Part shown: positions 26,262-36,645 of the stretch, in pieces | How positions within the stretch are numbered: the stretch's first letter is position 1 | Layout of the letters: each line of letters starts with the position of its first letter | Assembly: GCA_016704435.1 (NCBI GenBank) | Contig: JADJAB010000011.1 | Location: 1-64,000, forward strand | Source of the DNA: Rhodobacter sp. | GTDB lineage: Bacteria > Pseudomonadota > Alphaproteobacteria > Rhodobacterales > Rhodobacteraceae | DNA length: 64,000 bases | Reading direction: 5' to 3' | Made by a program: the position numbers and the translations under genes | The notes under the pieces: model-generated | Databases searched by the model: none | Seen by the model: the letters and a program-made list of their open reading frames with translations, nothing else | Told to the model about the DNA's origin: nothing

Positions 26262-27573
26262 GGCGCTGTCCTGCCTTGCGCTCAGCGACGACGGGCACAT
26301 CGTGCTTGGCCCCGGCGCGACCGTGACTGCGCTGGACGACGAGGCGACCCGTCTTCTGGGGATCGAGCGCGCCCTGCCGCGCGCCTTTGCCGAGATTGCG
26401 ACCGATCTGCAGGGCTGGGCCGATGTGTTGCGTGCGGTCGCAGAAGGGCAGCGCACCGACATCTATCTGCGCGGCCCGACGGGTCGGCGCCTGCTGGCCA
26501 GCTTGCGGCGCGCGCCCGGCACCGGCCATGTCGGCCTGGTCGAATTGCGCGACCTTGATCAGTTCGACTACCGCCGTGACCGCGCGCTGGGGTGCTGTCC
26601 GAGGTCCCGCTGCGTTCGACGGTCGAAAATCGCACCCGGCCCGATTTCGCCACCCAGCGCCGCCTGTCGCCCGCGTTGAACCGGCTGCTGTCACGTGCCG
26701 GACGAGCGATCCGCCAGGGTGCGCGCATTCTGATCACTGGCGAATCCGGTGTCGGAAAATCCGAAATCGCGCGCTTCCTGCATGCCGTTGTCGCCGATGC
26801 CCGCGACCCTTTCGTGATCGTCAATTGCGCCACCGACTCGGCCACCGACCTGGACGCGGCGCTGTTTGCGCCCGACGGGCTGATCGAACAGGCGATGGGC
26901 GGTACGCTTTTCCTGGACGAGGTGGCAGAAATCCCGCTGTCGGTGCAGGCTCGTCTGTTGGGTTTCCTGGAAGATGGCGTGGCGCGCAACACTGGCCCGC
27001 GTCGCGACCCGCCCCTGCGCCTGATCGCCGCCACCAACGCCGAATTGCAGGCGCTGGTGCGCGAGGGACGCTTCCCGCTCGGATCTATACTATCGCATCG
27101 CAGTGATCGGGCTGGCCGTGCCGCCCCTGCGCCAGATGCCAGACTTGATCGGCCATCTGACCGACCGCTTTTTGCAGACCATCAATCAGCGCCGGGTAAC
27201 GCCGGTGATCCTGCCGCGACGGCTGCGCGACTTGCTGGACGACTACGCCTTTCCCGGCAACATCCGCGAGCTTTTGAACATCACCCAGCGCGCCGCGATC
27301 TTCATGGAAGACGCGACCGACATGGAAGAGCTTTTCGCCGAGTTGCTGACGCCGGTGCCCGAGGCCCCCGATCTGATCGGGGTTGCGTCGCTGGATCTGC
27401 GCACCGAGGTTCGCCGGTTCGAACGGGCGCTGATCGACAAGGCGATCCGCATCCATGGCAGCAAGCGCAAGGCGGCCAAGGTGCTGGGCGTGGATATCGG
27501 CACCATCGTCAGAAAGACGGCTGAGACCGTTGAGCAGACAGAAACCAACTTCAACAGGGGAAAAGGAAAATGA
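26254..27573 (+). pseudogene. NtrC-like AAA+/Fis transcriptional regulator, twice frameshifted
   Basis: An N-terminal PAS-like segment (about residues 10-95) is followed by an AAA+ domain with Walker A ILITGESGVGKSEIA and Walker B GGTLFLDEVAEIP, then a Fis-type HTH near the end (GSKRKAAKVLGVDIGTI). The frame breaks near 26590 (CTGGGGTGCTG, one G short) and near 27085 (CTTCCCGCTC, one C extra); both are run-length changes. No GAFTGA loop is seen between the Walker motifs, so it may act without sigma-54. The stop overlaps the potD-like start, making it the likely operon regulator. Confidence 0.72.
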
Positions 27574-28616
27574 CCATGCTACGGAAACTTGTCACCGGCA
27601 CCGCGATCGTGGGGCTTACCGCCGGCGCGGCGCTGGCCGAAGGGGAGTTGAACCTGCTGACCTGGGAAGGCTATGCCGACCCCAGCTTCATCACGCCGTT
27701 CGAAGAGGCCTCTGGCTGCAAGGTCACCGCGACCTATGTCGGATCGAACGACGATTTCGCGCCGAAACTGGCAGCGGGCGGCGGGGTGTTCGATCTGGTC
27801 TCGCCGGCCATCGATTCGACTGCTCCGCTGATCGCGGCGGGCTTTGTCGATCCGATCGACACCAGCCGGATCGAACGCTGGAACGAGATCTACGAAAAGT
27901 TCCGCACCACCGAAGGCATCAACGCCAACGGCCAGGTTTACGGGGTTCCGTTTTCCTGGGGTGCCATTTCCTTCATGTATCGCAAGGACAAGTTCGACAC
28001 GCCGCCGACCTCGCTTGCGGCCCTGTGGGACCCGGCGCTGGAGGGGCGGATCGCGCTCTGGGACGACAAGAGCGCGATCTACGTCGCCGCGCGTCTGAAC
28101 GGCGATGCCGACATCTACAACCTGACCGACGAGCAGATCGCCGCCGCGCAAGAGACGCTGCTGAAGCAGAAACCGCTGGTGCGGAAATATTGGGCGACGG
28201 CGGGCGAGCTGGTCGATCTGTACAAAGCCGACGAGGTGTGGATTTCGAACACCTGGGCAGGCTACCAGTCATCGCTTCTGGCCGCCGATGGCATCGAGGT
28301 GGTGGAGTTCATCCCGACCGAGAACGCCGAGGGCTGGATGGACAGCTTCATGGTGGTCAAGGGCACGCCGAACGAGGAATGCGCCTACAAATTCCTCAAC
28401 ATGGCGGTCAGCGAGTTGGGGCAATGCGGCGTGGCCAATGTGAACGGCTATTCCGCGACCAACCCGGTGGCGGCCAAGGAATGCATGACGCCCGAACAAT
28501 ACCTGGCGCTGCATCAGGATGACCCCGACTATCTGGACAGCCTGTTGTTGTGGGAAAACCTCGGCCCGCGACTGTCGGCCTATACCAACGCCTGGAACGC
28601 TGTGAAGTCACAATAA
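27570..28616 (+). CDS. potD: Spermidine/putrescine-type ABC substrate-binding protein
   Basis: A 348-residue PotD/PotF-like periplasmic protein. The signal peptide ends AALAEG near residue 21. LNLLTWEGYADPSF is the family start and GVPFSWGAISFMYRKDKF lies near residue 130. It has further Trp residues typical of polyamine cages (WISNTWAGYQ). The operon encodes all other importer parts plus an aldehyde dehydrogenase suited to aminoaldehydes. A polyamine is likely, but other amines such as GABA are possible. Confidence 0.82.
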   Translation: MTMLRKLVTGTAIVGLTAGAALAEGELNLLTWEGYADPSFITPFEEASGCKVTATYVGSNDDFAPKLAAGGGVFDLVSPAIDSTAPLIAAGFVDPIDTSRIERWNEIYEKFRTTEGINANGQVYGVPFSWGAISFMYRKDKFDTPPTSLAALWDPALEGRIALWDDKSAIYVAARLNGDADIYNLTDEQIAAAQETLLKQKPLVRKYWATAGELVDLYKADEVWISNTWAGYQSSLLAADGIEVVEFIPTENAEGWMDSFMVVKGTPNEECAYKFLNMAVSELGQCGVANVNGYSATNPVAAKECMTPEQYLALHQDDPDYLDSLLLWENLGPRLSAYTNAWNAVKSQ

Positions 28617-28635
28617 CAAGGCCAGACAGCAACTC

Positions 28636-28662
28636 GGGGGGCCTGGAAACCGGCCCCCTTTT
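28636..28662 (+). terminator. GC hairpin with T-tract between potD and potA
   Basis: GGGGGGCC (28636-28643) pairs with GGCCCCC (28652-28658) around an 8-base loop, followed by TTTT (28659-28662). It resembles an intrinsic terminator. Between a binding-protein gene and its transporter genes it would act as an attenuator that keeps binding protein in excess. Confidence 0.65.
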
Positions 28663-28678
28663 CCGGGGGGAAGACTAC

Positions 28679-29734
28679 ATGTCCGACATCATCCGCATCG
28701 AACGGCTGACCAAGCGTTTCGGCCCTGTCATCGGGGTGGATGACGTGACGCTTGCCGTGGCCGAGGGCGAATTCGTCACGCTTCTGGGCCCGTCGGGCTG
28801 CGGCAAGTCCACGCTTCTGCGGATGATCGGCGGGTTCGAAGAGCCGACCTCGGGGCGCATCCTCTTGGCCGGCAAGGACGTGACCGCGCTGCCGCCGAAC
28901 CGGCGCGACGTGAATATGGTGTTTCAGGATTATGCGCTGTTTCCGCACATGAGCGTGGGCAAGAACGTGGCCTACGGGCTGCGCGCGGGCGGAATGTCGA
29001 AGGCCGAGGCGACGGCGCAGGCGCGCGAGGCGCTGGATCTGGTTGGCCTGGCCGATAGATACGACGCCGGGGCGCATCAGCTGTCGGGCGGCCAGCGGCA
29101 GCGGGTCGCCTTGGCGCGGGCGATCGTGCGCCGGCCGAAGGTGCTGCTCTTGGACGAACCGCTGTCCGCGCTGGACGCCAACCTGCGCGAAGCAATGCAG
29201 GTCGAGTTGAAGCATCTGCACACCAAGGTCGGCCTGACCTTCGTCATGGTCACCCATGACCAGACCGAGGCGCTGACCATGTCGGACCGGGTGGTGGTGA
29301 TGCGCGAGGGTCGCGTCGTCGAGGACGGCGCCCCTGCGGCGCTTTATGAAGCGCCGGCCACCGCCTATGTGGCCGGGTTCATCGGCACAACGAATGTCTT
29401 TGCGGGCCGGTCGGAAAACGGCGTTGTCAGCTGTCATGGCCAGCCCTTGCGGGTGATGGCCGAGGGAGAGGGGCTGTTCGGCTTCCGCCCCGAAAAGGCG
29501 CAGCTGCGGCCAGAAACCACGACAGGTGACAACCTTCTGCGCGGCGATGTGGCCGAGGTACTGTATCAGGGCCGCAATGCGCGGATTACCGTGCGGATTG
29601 GCGATGGCGAGGTCATCGTCGATCAGCCGCTGAACGGCTCCGCCGCAATCCCCGCGCCGGGCGCCCGTGTCGCCGTGCATGTCGCGGCCGACCGGATCAT
29701 GCGCCTGCGCGATGACCGCGAGGCCGCAGAATGA
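28679..29734 (+). CDS. potA: Spermidine/putrescine ABC transporter ATP-binding protein
   Basis: A 351-residue ATPase from ATG 28679. Walker A GPSGCGKSTLL is near residue 38, signature LSGGQRQRVALARAI near 135 and Walker B VLLLDEPLSALDANLR near 155. A C-terminal TOBE domain spans about 270-345. The longer upstream frame crosses the hairpin and is not used. Its stop overlaps the potB start. Confidence 0.88.
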   Translation: MSDIIRIERLTKRFGPVIGVDDVTLAVAEGEFVTLLGPSGCGKSTLLRMIGGFEEPTSGRILLAGKDVTALPPNRRDVNMVFQDYALFPHMSVGKNVAYGLRAGGMSKAEATAQAREALDLVGLADRYDAGAHQLSGGQRQRVALARAIVRRPKVLLLDEPLSALDANLREAMQVELKHLHTKVGLTFVMVTHDQTEALTMSDRVVVMREGRVVEDGAPAALYEAPATAYVAGFIGTTNVFAGRSENGVVSCHGQPLRVMAEGEGLFGFRPEKAQLRPETTTGDNLLRGDVAEVLYQGRNARITVRIGDGEVIVDQPLNGSAAIPAPGARVAVHVAADRIMRLRDDREAAE

Positions 29735-30588
29735 ACATCCGCCTGCGCCGCGCGTTGATGCTGTCACCGCCACTGTTGTGGACGGTGATCTTCATGTTCG
29801 TGCCCTATACACTGTTGGTGATCTACAGCTTCTGGCGCACCGAGTTTCCGCTGTTCGTGCCTGATTTCCAGTTCGGAAACTATGCCGAGCTGATCCGCGA
29901 CCCGCAATATATCCGCGTCTTGTGGCGCACCATGCGGATTGCAGCGATGGTGTCGGCTTTTGCGCTGCTTCTGGCCTTTCCCTATGCCTATTTCCTCGTC
30001 TTCAAGGTGCGCCGTCCCGGCCTGCGGCTCGTGCTCTATATGGCGGTGGTGGCGCCGCTTTGGGTGTCCTATCTGCTGCGAGCCTACACCTGGAAGACGA
30101 TCCTTGGCACCGAGGGCGTATTGAATTCCTTCCTTATCTCGACCGGCATCCTGTCGGAGCCGTCGTCGCTGTTTCTGTATAACCAGACGGCGATGGTGCT
30201 GACGCTGACCTATGTCTTCATCCCCTTCATGGTGATGCCGATCTATGCGGCGCTGGAGAAGATTCCTGCCAGTCTGAAAGAGGCCTCGGCCGATCTGGGC
30301 CATGGCCGCGCCGCGACCTTCCTGAAGGTGACGCTGCCACTGTCGCTGCCCGGCGTCATCGCCGGCTTCACCATGACCTTCTGTCTGGCTTTCGGCGATT
30401 TCATCGCGCCGATCCTTGTTGGCGGGCCGGACGGGCAGATGGTGGCCAATGTCATCGCCTCACAATTCGGGGCGGCGTTGAACTGGCCGCTGGGGTCGGC
30501 GCTGGCGCTGGTCATGCTGGTGATCGTGCTGGGCATCATTTCCGTGTCGGACCGGTTTGAGCGTCTGGGTCAGGCGAGGTTGTCATGA
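29731..30588 (+). CDS. potB: Spermidine/putrescine ABC transporter permease PotB
   Basis: A 285-residue six-helix permease. The first helix is LLWTVIFMFVPYTLLVIYSF, and the ATPase-docking loop LKEASADLGHGRAATFLKVT is near residues 180-199. GDFIAPILVGGPDG is a PotB-like conserved stretch. Coupled by 4-bp overlaps to potA and potC. Confidence 0.88.
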   Translation: MNIRLRRALMLSPPLLWTVIFMFVPYTLLVIYSFWRTEFPLFVPDFQFGNYAELIRDPQYIRVLWRTMRIAAMVSAFALLLAFPYAYFLVFKVRRPGLRLVLYMAVVAPLWVSYLLRAYTWKTILGTEGVLNSFLISTGILSEPSSLFLYNQTAMVLTLTYVFIPFMVMPIYAALEKIPASLKEASADLGHGRAATFLKVTLPLSLPGVIAGFTMTFCLAFGDFIAPILVGGPDGQMVANVIASQFGAALNWPLGSALALVMLVIVLGIISVSDRFERLGQARLS

Positions 30589-31412
30589 CGGCGGCTGACC
30601 GCGATTTTACCGCTCCGCGCCGCATCGCCCCCCGGATGGAAAAGGCGGTCTGGGTGCTGGGCATCGCCCTGATCCTTGCCTTCCTTTACCTGCCGATCGT
30701 CATTCTGGTCGCCTACAGCTTCAACGACTCCCGCTCGCTCTCCTGGCCGATGAGCGGGGTGACGCTGGAGTGGTATCGCACGCTGGCCGCGAATGAGCAG
30801 CTGATCAAGGCGGTCGGCAATTCGCTTTATGTGGCCAGTTGCTCAACCCTGCTGACGCTGGTCATCGGCGTGCCGGCGGCCTTGGCGCTGGACCGGGTGA
30901 ATTTCCCCGGCAAGGGGGTGTTCCGCAAGCTGATCCTGTTGCCCATCGCCTTGCCCGGAATCATCACCGGCATTTCCATGCTGACGCTGTTTCGCATGTT
31001 CGGCCTTAACCTCAGCCTTGAGACGGTGATCATCGGCCATGCCACGGCCCTGCTGGCGGTGGTGGTGACGCAGGTCTATGCGCGGCTGCAGCGTTTGCCG
31101 AAAAGCTATGAAGAGGCGTCCAGCGATCTGGGGGCGGGGGTGTTGCGCACGTTCTTCCTGATCACCTTGCCCAACATCCGCACCGCCGTCATCGGCGCGG
31201 GGCTGCTGTCCTTTACCCTGTCGTTTGACGAAATCCCGGTGACGTTCTTTCTGACCGGGCGCGACAACACCTTGCCGATGTACATCTGGTCAACCATGCG
31301 GCGCGGCCTGACGCCCGAGATCAACGCCGTTGGTGCGCTGATCGTGCTGGCCTCGGCCATCCTCATCCTGATTTCCGTCCTGCTGTTGCGGGACAAGCCA
31401 ACCGGCCGCTGA
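30585..31412 (+). CDS. potC: Spermidine/putrescine ABC transporter permease PotC
   Basis: A 275-residue permease. The first helix is LGIALILAFLYLPIVILVAY, followed by SFNDS, the usual PotC start. The EAA loop SYEEASSDLGAGVLRTFFL is near residues 173-191. SFTLSFDEIPVTFFLTG matches the conserved PotC C-terminal region. It completes the importer. Confidence 0.88.
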   Translation: MTAADRDFTAPRRIAPRMEKAVWVLGIALILAFLYLPIVILVAYSFNDSRSLSWPMSGVTLEWYRTLAANEQLIKAVGNSLYVASCSTLLTLVIGVPAALALDRVNFPGKGVFRKLILLPIALPGIITGISMLTLFRMFGLNLSLETVIIGHATALLAVVVTQVYARLQRLPKSYEEASSDLGAGVLRTFFLITLPNIRTAVIGAGLLSFTLSFDEIPVTFFLTGRDNTLPMYIWSTMRRGLTPEINAVGALIVLASAILILISVLLLRDKPTGR

Positions 31413-31431
31413 GGCCCTGAAAGGAGACCCC

Positions 31432-32922
31432 ATGAACAGGATCACCGATATCAAATCCGACGTGACCAAGGCCGCGCTGATTGGCGGCGCCTGGGTCGAT
31501 GGCGAAAAGGGCCATTTCGACGTGCTGAACCCGCATTCGGGCAAAGTGCTGCACAAGGTCGGCTATGCCAGTGCCGCCGATGTGGACCGGGCCGTGGCGG
31601 CAGCGCGCAAGGCGCAACCGGCCTGGGCGGCGCTGTCGGTGATTGAGCGCGCGCAGATCATGCGCAAGATCCACCAGATCTTTCTGGAGCGCGCCGAGCC
31701 GATTGCCCGGATGATCACCGCCGAAATCGGCAAGACCATTACGGATTCGCGCGAGGAGGTGTTTGAATATTCCGCGCCGTCCTGGGGCAAGGCGGCCGAA
31801 GAAATCCTGCGGCATCGGGGCCTCAGCTTTCCCTCCACGCAGGAACGCACCACCAACAAGCGGCTGGTGATGAACCATCGCCCGCTTGGCGTTGTGGCCG
31901 CGATCACGCCCTACAACTTCCCCACCGATATCTCGTCGATCGCGTTGGCGCATATCGCGGCGGCGGGCAATTGCGTGGTGTGGAAACCGTCGGAGTATTC
32001 CGCCGTCAGCTGCGCCATGCTGGCAGACGTGTTCAAGGATGCGGGGCTGCCGGACGGCGTGATCAACGTGGTGCAGGGCAAGGGCGACACGGGTGCTGCA
32101 CTGGTGGATCACGCGGGCGTCGATGGCGTCTTCTTCACCGGCTCCACCGCAACGGGCCGTAAGATCGCCGAGAAATGCGCCCTGCGGCCGCATCTGTTGG
32201 AATTGGGCGGCGACGGGCCGTTCATCATCCTGGCCGATGCCGACATCGACCGGGCCGTTGATGGCGCGATGAACGGGGCGTTCTATTACTCGGGCCAGGT
32301 CTGCACCTCGGGTGAGCGGTTCTTGGTGCATGAGGATGTCTATGACGAATTCCTGACCAAGTTCCGCGCCAAGGCGGCGGCGCTGAAGATCGGCGACCCG
32401 GCAGACGAAGACACCCAGATGGGCCCCTTGTGCAACGCCGACACGCTGGCGCGGGTGAAAAGGCATGTTGAAGACGCCCGCGCCAAGGGTGCGAAGATCG
32501 AGCAGTTCGGCAAGGAAGAAGGCCTGTATTACCCCGCGACGATCCTGACCGGCGTGACCACCGACATGGAGATCATGCGCGAGGAAACCTTTGGCCCGGT
32601 TGCGCCAATCTACAAGCTGAAGTCGGCGGAAGAAGCGATCGAGATTGCGCATCTGTCGGGGCTTGGCCTGATCGCCTCGCTCTGGACGCAGGATCTGGCG
32701 ACCGCCTGGCGCGTGGGCGAGGCGCTGCCGCATGGCACGGTCAACATCAACGAGACCTCGAACTACTGGGACCAGTTGGCGCCGTTCGGCGGCACCGGGC
32801 TGTCGGGTGTCGGGCGCGAGCTTTCGCAGTGGTTCCTGGAGACCTTCACCGAACGCAAGCTGCTGGTCTTCGATCTGGGCGGCAATCTGCGCTATGATCG
32901 GCGGGCCGAGGGCGGCTGGTAA
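31432..32922 (+). CDS. NAD(P)-dependent aldehyde dehydrogenase
   Basis: A 496-residue ALDH. The catalytic Glu is in LELGGDGPF (about residue 258) and Cys in SGQVCTSGERF (about residue 292). Asn and cofactor motifs lie in TPYNFPTDI and FTGSTATGRKIAE. It starts after AAAGGAGACCCC. Following a polyamine ABC importer, it would oxidise an aminoaldehyde formed by oxidation or transamination of the imported amine. Substrate class cannot be fixed by sequence alone. Confidence 0.85.
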   Translation: MNRITDIKSDVTKAALIGGAWVDGEKGHFDVLNPHSGKVLHKVGYASAADVDRAVAAARKAQPAWAALSVIERAQIMRKIHQIFLERAEPIARMITAEIGKTITDSREEVFEYSAPSWGKAAEEILRHRGLSFPSTQERTTNKRLVMNHRPLGVVAAITPYNFPTDISSIALAHIAAAGNCVVWKPSEYSAVSCAMLADVFKDAGLPDGVINVVQGKGDTGAALVDHAGVDGVFFTGSTATGRKIAEKCALRPHLLELGGDGPFIILADADIDRAVDGAMNGAFYYSGQVCTSGERFLVHEDVYDEFLTKFRAKAAALKIGDPADEDTQMGPLCNADTLARVKRHVEDARAKGAKIEQFGKEEGLYYPATILTGVTTDMEIMREETFGPVAPIYKLKSAEEAIEIAHLSGLGLIASLWTQDLATAWRVGEALPHGTVNINETSNYWDQLAPFGGTGLSGVGRELSQWFLETFTERKLLVFDLGGNLRYDRRAEGGW

Positions 32923-32963
32923 AGCCAGGGCGGCTGCCGGATTCCGAACCAGACAGCCCGGTT

Positions 32964-34108
32964 TCAGGAGGTGGCGAGAGCCCTGGCGATGATCATCTTC
33001 TGGATGTCGCTGGTGCCTTCGTAGATCCGGCAAAGCCGGGCATCGCGGTAGATCCGCTCGACCGCAAAGTCCTTCAGGTAGCCGTAGCCGCCGTGCACCT
33101 GGACCGCCTCGCTGGCGACCTGTTCGGCGATTTCGGACGCATAGAGCTTGGTCATCGCGGCTTCGGTCTTGCATGGCTGGCCTGCATCGCGCAGGCGGGC
33201 GACATGGTGCAGATGGCTTCGGGCCACCTCGACCTTGGTCAGCATCTCGGCAAGCCGGAAGCCGACGGCCTGATGCTCGATGATGGCCTTGCCGAAGGTT
33301 TGCCGCTGCCGTGCGTAGGCATGGGCGTGATCGAAGGCGGCGCGCGCGATGCCGACCGACTGAGCGGCAATGCCGAGCCGGCCCAGTTCTAGCGTGCTCA
33401 TCGCCAGCGCGTAGCCATCGCCGGGCGCACCCAGAACCTGATCGTCCGCCACGAAGACCTGGTCGAGCACGACCTGACAGGTCTCGGAAGCGCCAAGACC
33501 CATCTTGTCCTCGACCCGCACCGCCTTATAGCCCTCGGATCCGGGGGGCACCAGAAGGCGGTGATGCGCCGCTCCGGATCGTCGCTTTGGACGGCGGCAA
33601 ACACGATCGCGATGTCGGCGGATTTGCCGTTCGACATGAACTGCTTGGCGCCGGAAAGGCGCCAGCCGCCGTCCACCCTGACGGCCCTTGTGCGGATGGC
33701 GAAGGCATTCGACCCGGCTTCCGGCTCGGTCAGGCCGAAGGCGCCGTTCATCCTGCCGGTGGCAAGCGGGCGCAGCCACTGCTCTTTCTGCGCCTCGGTT
33801 CCGCGGGTCCGCAGCGGCGTGCTGACTAGACCGTTGTGCAGCGCCATCATTGCGCCGATGCTGGCGTCGGCTGCCGAGATCTCCTCGACGGCGATCACAT
33901 AGCTCAGATGATCGGCCGCGACGCCGCCCCATTCCTCGGGCACCAGCATGCCCAGAAAGCCCAGGGCACCAAGTTCGGCCATTTCAGCGCGAGGGAATGG
34001 TTTGGTCCGGTCACGCTCGGCTGCGGAAGGCGCCAGCCGGTCGCGGGCAAAGGCGCGGGCACTGTCGCGGATCATGCGCTGGTCGTCGCTCAACAGGCAG
34101 TCATGCAT
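32964..34108 (-). pseudogene. Acyl-CoA dehydrogenase, frameshifted
   Basis: A ~380-residue flavoenzyme of the short/branched-chain acyl-CoA dehydrogenase family. ATG 34108 gives MHDCLLSDDQRMIRDSARAF. FGLTEPEAGSNAFAIRT is the FAD/substrate signature near residue 125. The frame breaks at RITAF near 33555 (one T lost) and resumes as VPPGSEGYKAVRVEDKMGLG. The end QVHGGYGYLKDFAVERIYRD and RIYEGTSDIQKMIIAR is complete and carries the catalytic-region motifs. It pairs with the upstream CoA-transferase; together they suggest activation and oxidation of an organic acid. Confidence 0.83.
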
Positions 34109-34114
34109 GGGCTG

Positions 34115-35341
34115 TCCTTTGCGCGGTTTGCGGGGTTCGGGGATGGGCGGCAACCAGAACGCCACGGCGTTTCGAAGGTCGGCGATCTGCGGGCGCTCAT
34201 GCCCAGAAGAGCCGCACAGCACCTCCGCCCCGTCGCTGCCAAGGCGGGGCGCCGACGCCGTCGCGGGGCGCGGCATCGCGGAAAAACGCATCGGCTGCGC
34301 CATTGTGGTGGCCGTCTGCCGTTGGCGGTCCTCGATCTGCCGGAGCAGGCCGCGCCCGGTGACCTGCGCCCCTGCGGCCGCCTCGGCGACGCTTGCGATG
34401 GCCGAACAGGGGACATCGTGGGCCTGCAGGGTGGCGATGATCTCGGCGACCTGCCGGTCGGCGGACCAGGCCTCGATGACCGCCTTCAGCGGGGCGTGGT
34501 TGTCGTTGCGGGCGCTGTTGTCGCAAAAGCGCGGGTCGGTCGCCAGTTCTGGCTGCTCCATCGCTGCCGCCAGTTTGGCGAACTGGCGCGGGTTCAGCAC
34601 CGCGATGGTGAAATGGGCGTCGCGCGCCGCGAACACGCCGAACGGCGCGCCCAGCGGGTGCCGGTTGCCGACACGGGTGGGGGCTTTGGTGCCGTAGAGG
34701 TGCTGGGCAAGCGCCGCGGGAAGGAAGCTGAACAGGCAATCGAACATCGCCACTTCGACATGCTGGCCCAGACCGGTCCGCTCGCGTGCCAGCAGGGCCG
34801 CCAGCACCGACCACGAAGCATAGAGCCCGGCCGTCAGGTCGGCCACGGATTCGCCTGTCATCATCGGCGGCCCGTCCGGATCTCCGGATACCGACATGAA
34901 GCCGGTCAGGGCCTGGATCACCAGATCGTAGGCCGGCAGGTTGCCCATCGGGCTGTCGATCCCGAAACCCGAGATCGAGACATTGACCAGCCGCGGGTTA
35001 TCCGCCGACAGCAGTTCGGGCCCCAGCCCCATCTCGGCCATCACGCCGGGGCGGAAGTTCTCGACCAGCACATCCGACTTGCGCGCAAGGTCGCGGAGGA
35101 TCTGCCGGCCCCGATCATCGCGCAGATCAAGCGCCACGCTGCGCTTGCCGCGGTTGAGCAGGTGGAAGAGACCGCCGGTGTCGCCGTCGAACGGGGGAAG
35201 GTGGCGATAGTCGTCGCCCTGAAGAGTTTCGATCTTGATGACCTCGGCCCCCAGATCGCCCAGCAGCGCGGTGCAGAACGGTCCGGCCAGAACCCGCGTC
35301 AGGTCGAGGACACGCACACCGTCAAGGCAAAATCCAGTCAT
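34115..35341 (-). CDS. CaiB/BaiF (family III) CoA-transferase
   Basis: A family III CoA-transferase from ATG 35341. MTGFCLDGVRVLDLTRVLAG is the typical start, LGAEVIKIE is near residue 34, and VLVENFRPGVMAEMGLG follows. The nucleophilic Asp lies in the AYDLVIQALTG stretch. The C-terminus is unusual: no stop is met and the frame runs on into the acyl-CoA dehydrogenase as one 818-codon frame. A small indel near the end probably removed the true stop after about residue 400. It would move CoA onto a carboxylic acid for the adjacent dehydrogenase. Confidence 0.82.
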
Positions 35342-35419
35342 GGCCAGCTCCTTTGCGATGAGGCTCGATGCCGCATTCTCTGTGCCAGGGCTGGGTATCG
35401 GATAAAGAATAGATTCAAT

Positions 35420-36320
35420 ATGACCATCATAGGAAATTCCGATGCCACGCCCCCTCGATGCCACCAATTGCGCTACTTCGTCGCGACAGCGCAGACCGGA
35501 AGCGCCACGCGGGCGGCAGCGATCCTGAACGTCTCGCAGCCCTCGGTTTCGGCGGCGATCCGCGAGTTGGAACAGCGGTTGGGCCAACCCCTGTTTCATC
35601 GCCGCCACGCCGAAGGGCTGGAGTTGACCGGATTTGGCGCCGACCGGCTGGCGCGCGCAGGCGTGCTGGACGCGGCGGCGGATTTCGTGACCAGGCGACG
35701 CCCGCCCGCCCATCTGACGCTGGGGTATTTCGCCACCCTGGGGCCGCGTGGGTGCCGCGCGCGGCGGCCGCGCTGACGGCGGCGTTCCGGGGGTTGTCCT
35801 GGATTTTCTGGAGGGCGACCTGGAGCAGATCGCCCGCGCACTGGAACGGGGCAACGTCGATCTGGCGCTGACCTACGATATCGGCCTGCCGCCAGGCATC
35901 GCCCGGGACACCCTGCCGAGATGCCGCCGCGCTGATGGCGGCCGGCCATCCGCTTGGCGGCGCAGTCCAGCGTGACTCTGGAGGCGCTGGCCGCCTATCC
36001 CTTCATTCTCGTCGATCTTCCGGTCAGCCGCGAATTCCTGATGGTGCCGTTCTGGCAGAAGGGGCTGGCGCCGCGCATCCTGTTGCGCACGCGGTCAGTG
36101 GACATGGTGCGCAGCATGGTGGCCCAAAGCGACGCGGTTTCGTTGCTGTTCACCCCGGCGATGCGACGATCAGATCCAAAGGCTGGCGATCGGGGGATTG
36201 CAGCAACGGCTGGTGGTGGCGCAGATCGGACGCGGCCGATCGGCGACTGGCGGTGGGACGGGCTTGCCCCAGGGCGCACCGCTGTGGCGCGCAGGCCGGA
36301 TCCGCGTGATCTTGCGGTGG
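35420..36320 (+). pseudogene. LysR-family regulator, multiply frameshifted
   Basis: The N-terminal HTH is intact: HQLRYFVATAQTGSATRAAA and LNVSQPSVSAAIRELEQRLG. The effector domain is readable only by switching frames several times: TLGYFATLGP, then VVLDFLEGDLEQIARALERG, then QSSVTLEALAAYPFILVDLP and SVDMVRSMVAQSDAVSLLFT, then LQQRLVVAQIG. Breaks fall near 35745, 35930 and 36170. It is divergent from the CoA-transferase gene and was presumably its regulator. Confidence 0.75.
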
Positions 36321-36645
36321 CGCAATCAGGCGCATCCTTCGCCATCTCCGGAGGACCGGAAAGGCCTGCGCAGCTCGGAGGAACGTTGGGGCCGGAGTCG
36401 GACGCGGCCCCGACCGCGCGCCCCGAAGGGCCCGGCGAGGGGTGCGCGCATCAGGCCCGCGGGGTCAGGATTTGCCATCGCCCGCACCCCCGGTCAGGGG
36501 GGGGGGCGCGGAAGGCGGCCTCGGCGTCAATATCCGCAGACTGATCCGCCAGACGGTGATCCCGTTCGGCGGAAATCACCCATACGCCGCCGCCATGGCC
36601 CAGGAGCCACGGCCAGATCGGCGTGAGGTTTCCCGCGTCAGGCGG
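36321..36645. other. Stretch without an intact gene, containing a G10 run
   Basis: Between the LysR remnant and the hutF stop no gene is recognisable. A 10-base G run lies at 36498-36507. The minus strand has scraps that could be a displaced end of hutF (for example ERDHRLADQSA near 36560), but this is weak. Confidence 0.4.

Noticed and set aside
28636..28662. Riboswitch upstream of potA
   Set aside because: It is only a single GC hairpin plus T-run, too simple for a known riboswitch; a terminator/attenuator is enough.
33836..35776. 646-codon + strand frame across the acyl-CoA dehydrogenase and CoA-transferase
   Set aside because: Only its last ~110 codons (from 35420) are real, as the LysR N-terminus. 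The rest is antisense to two convincing genes.
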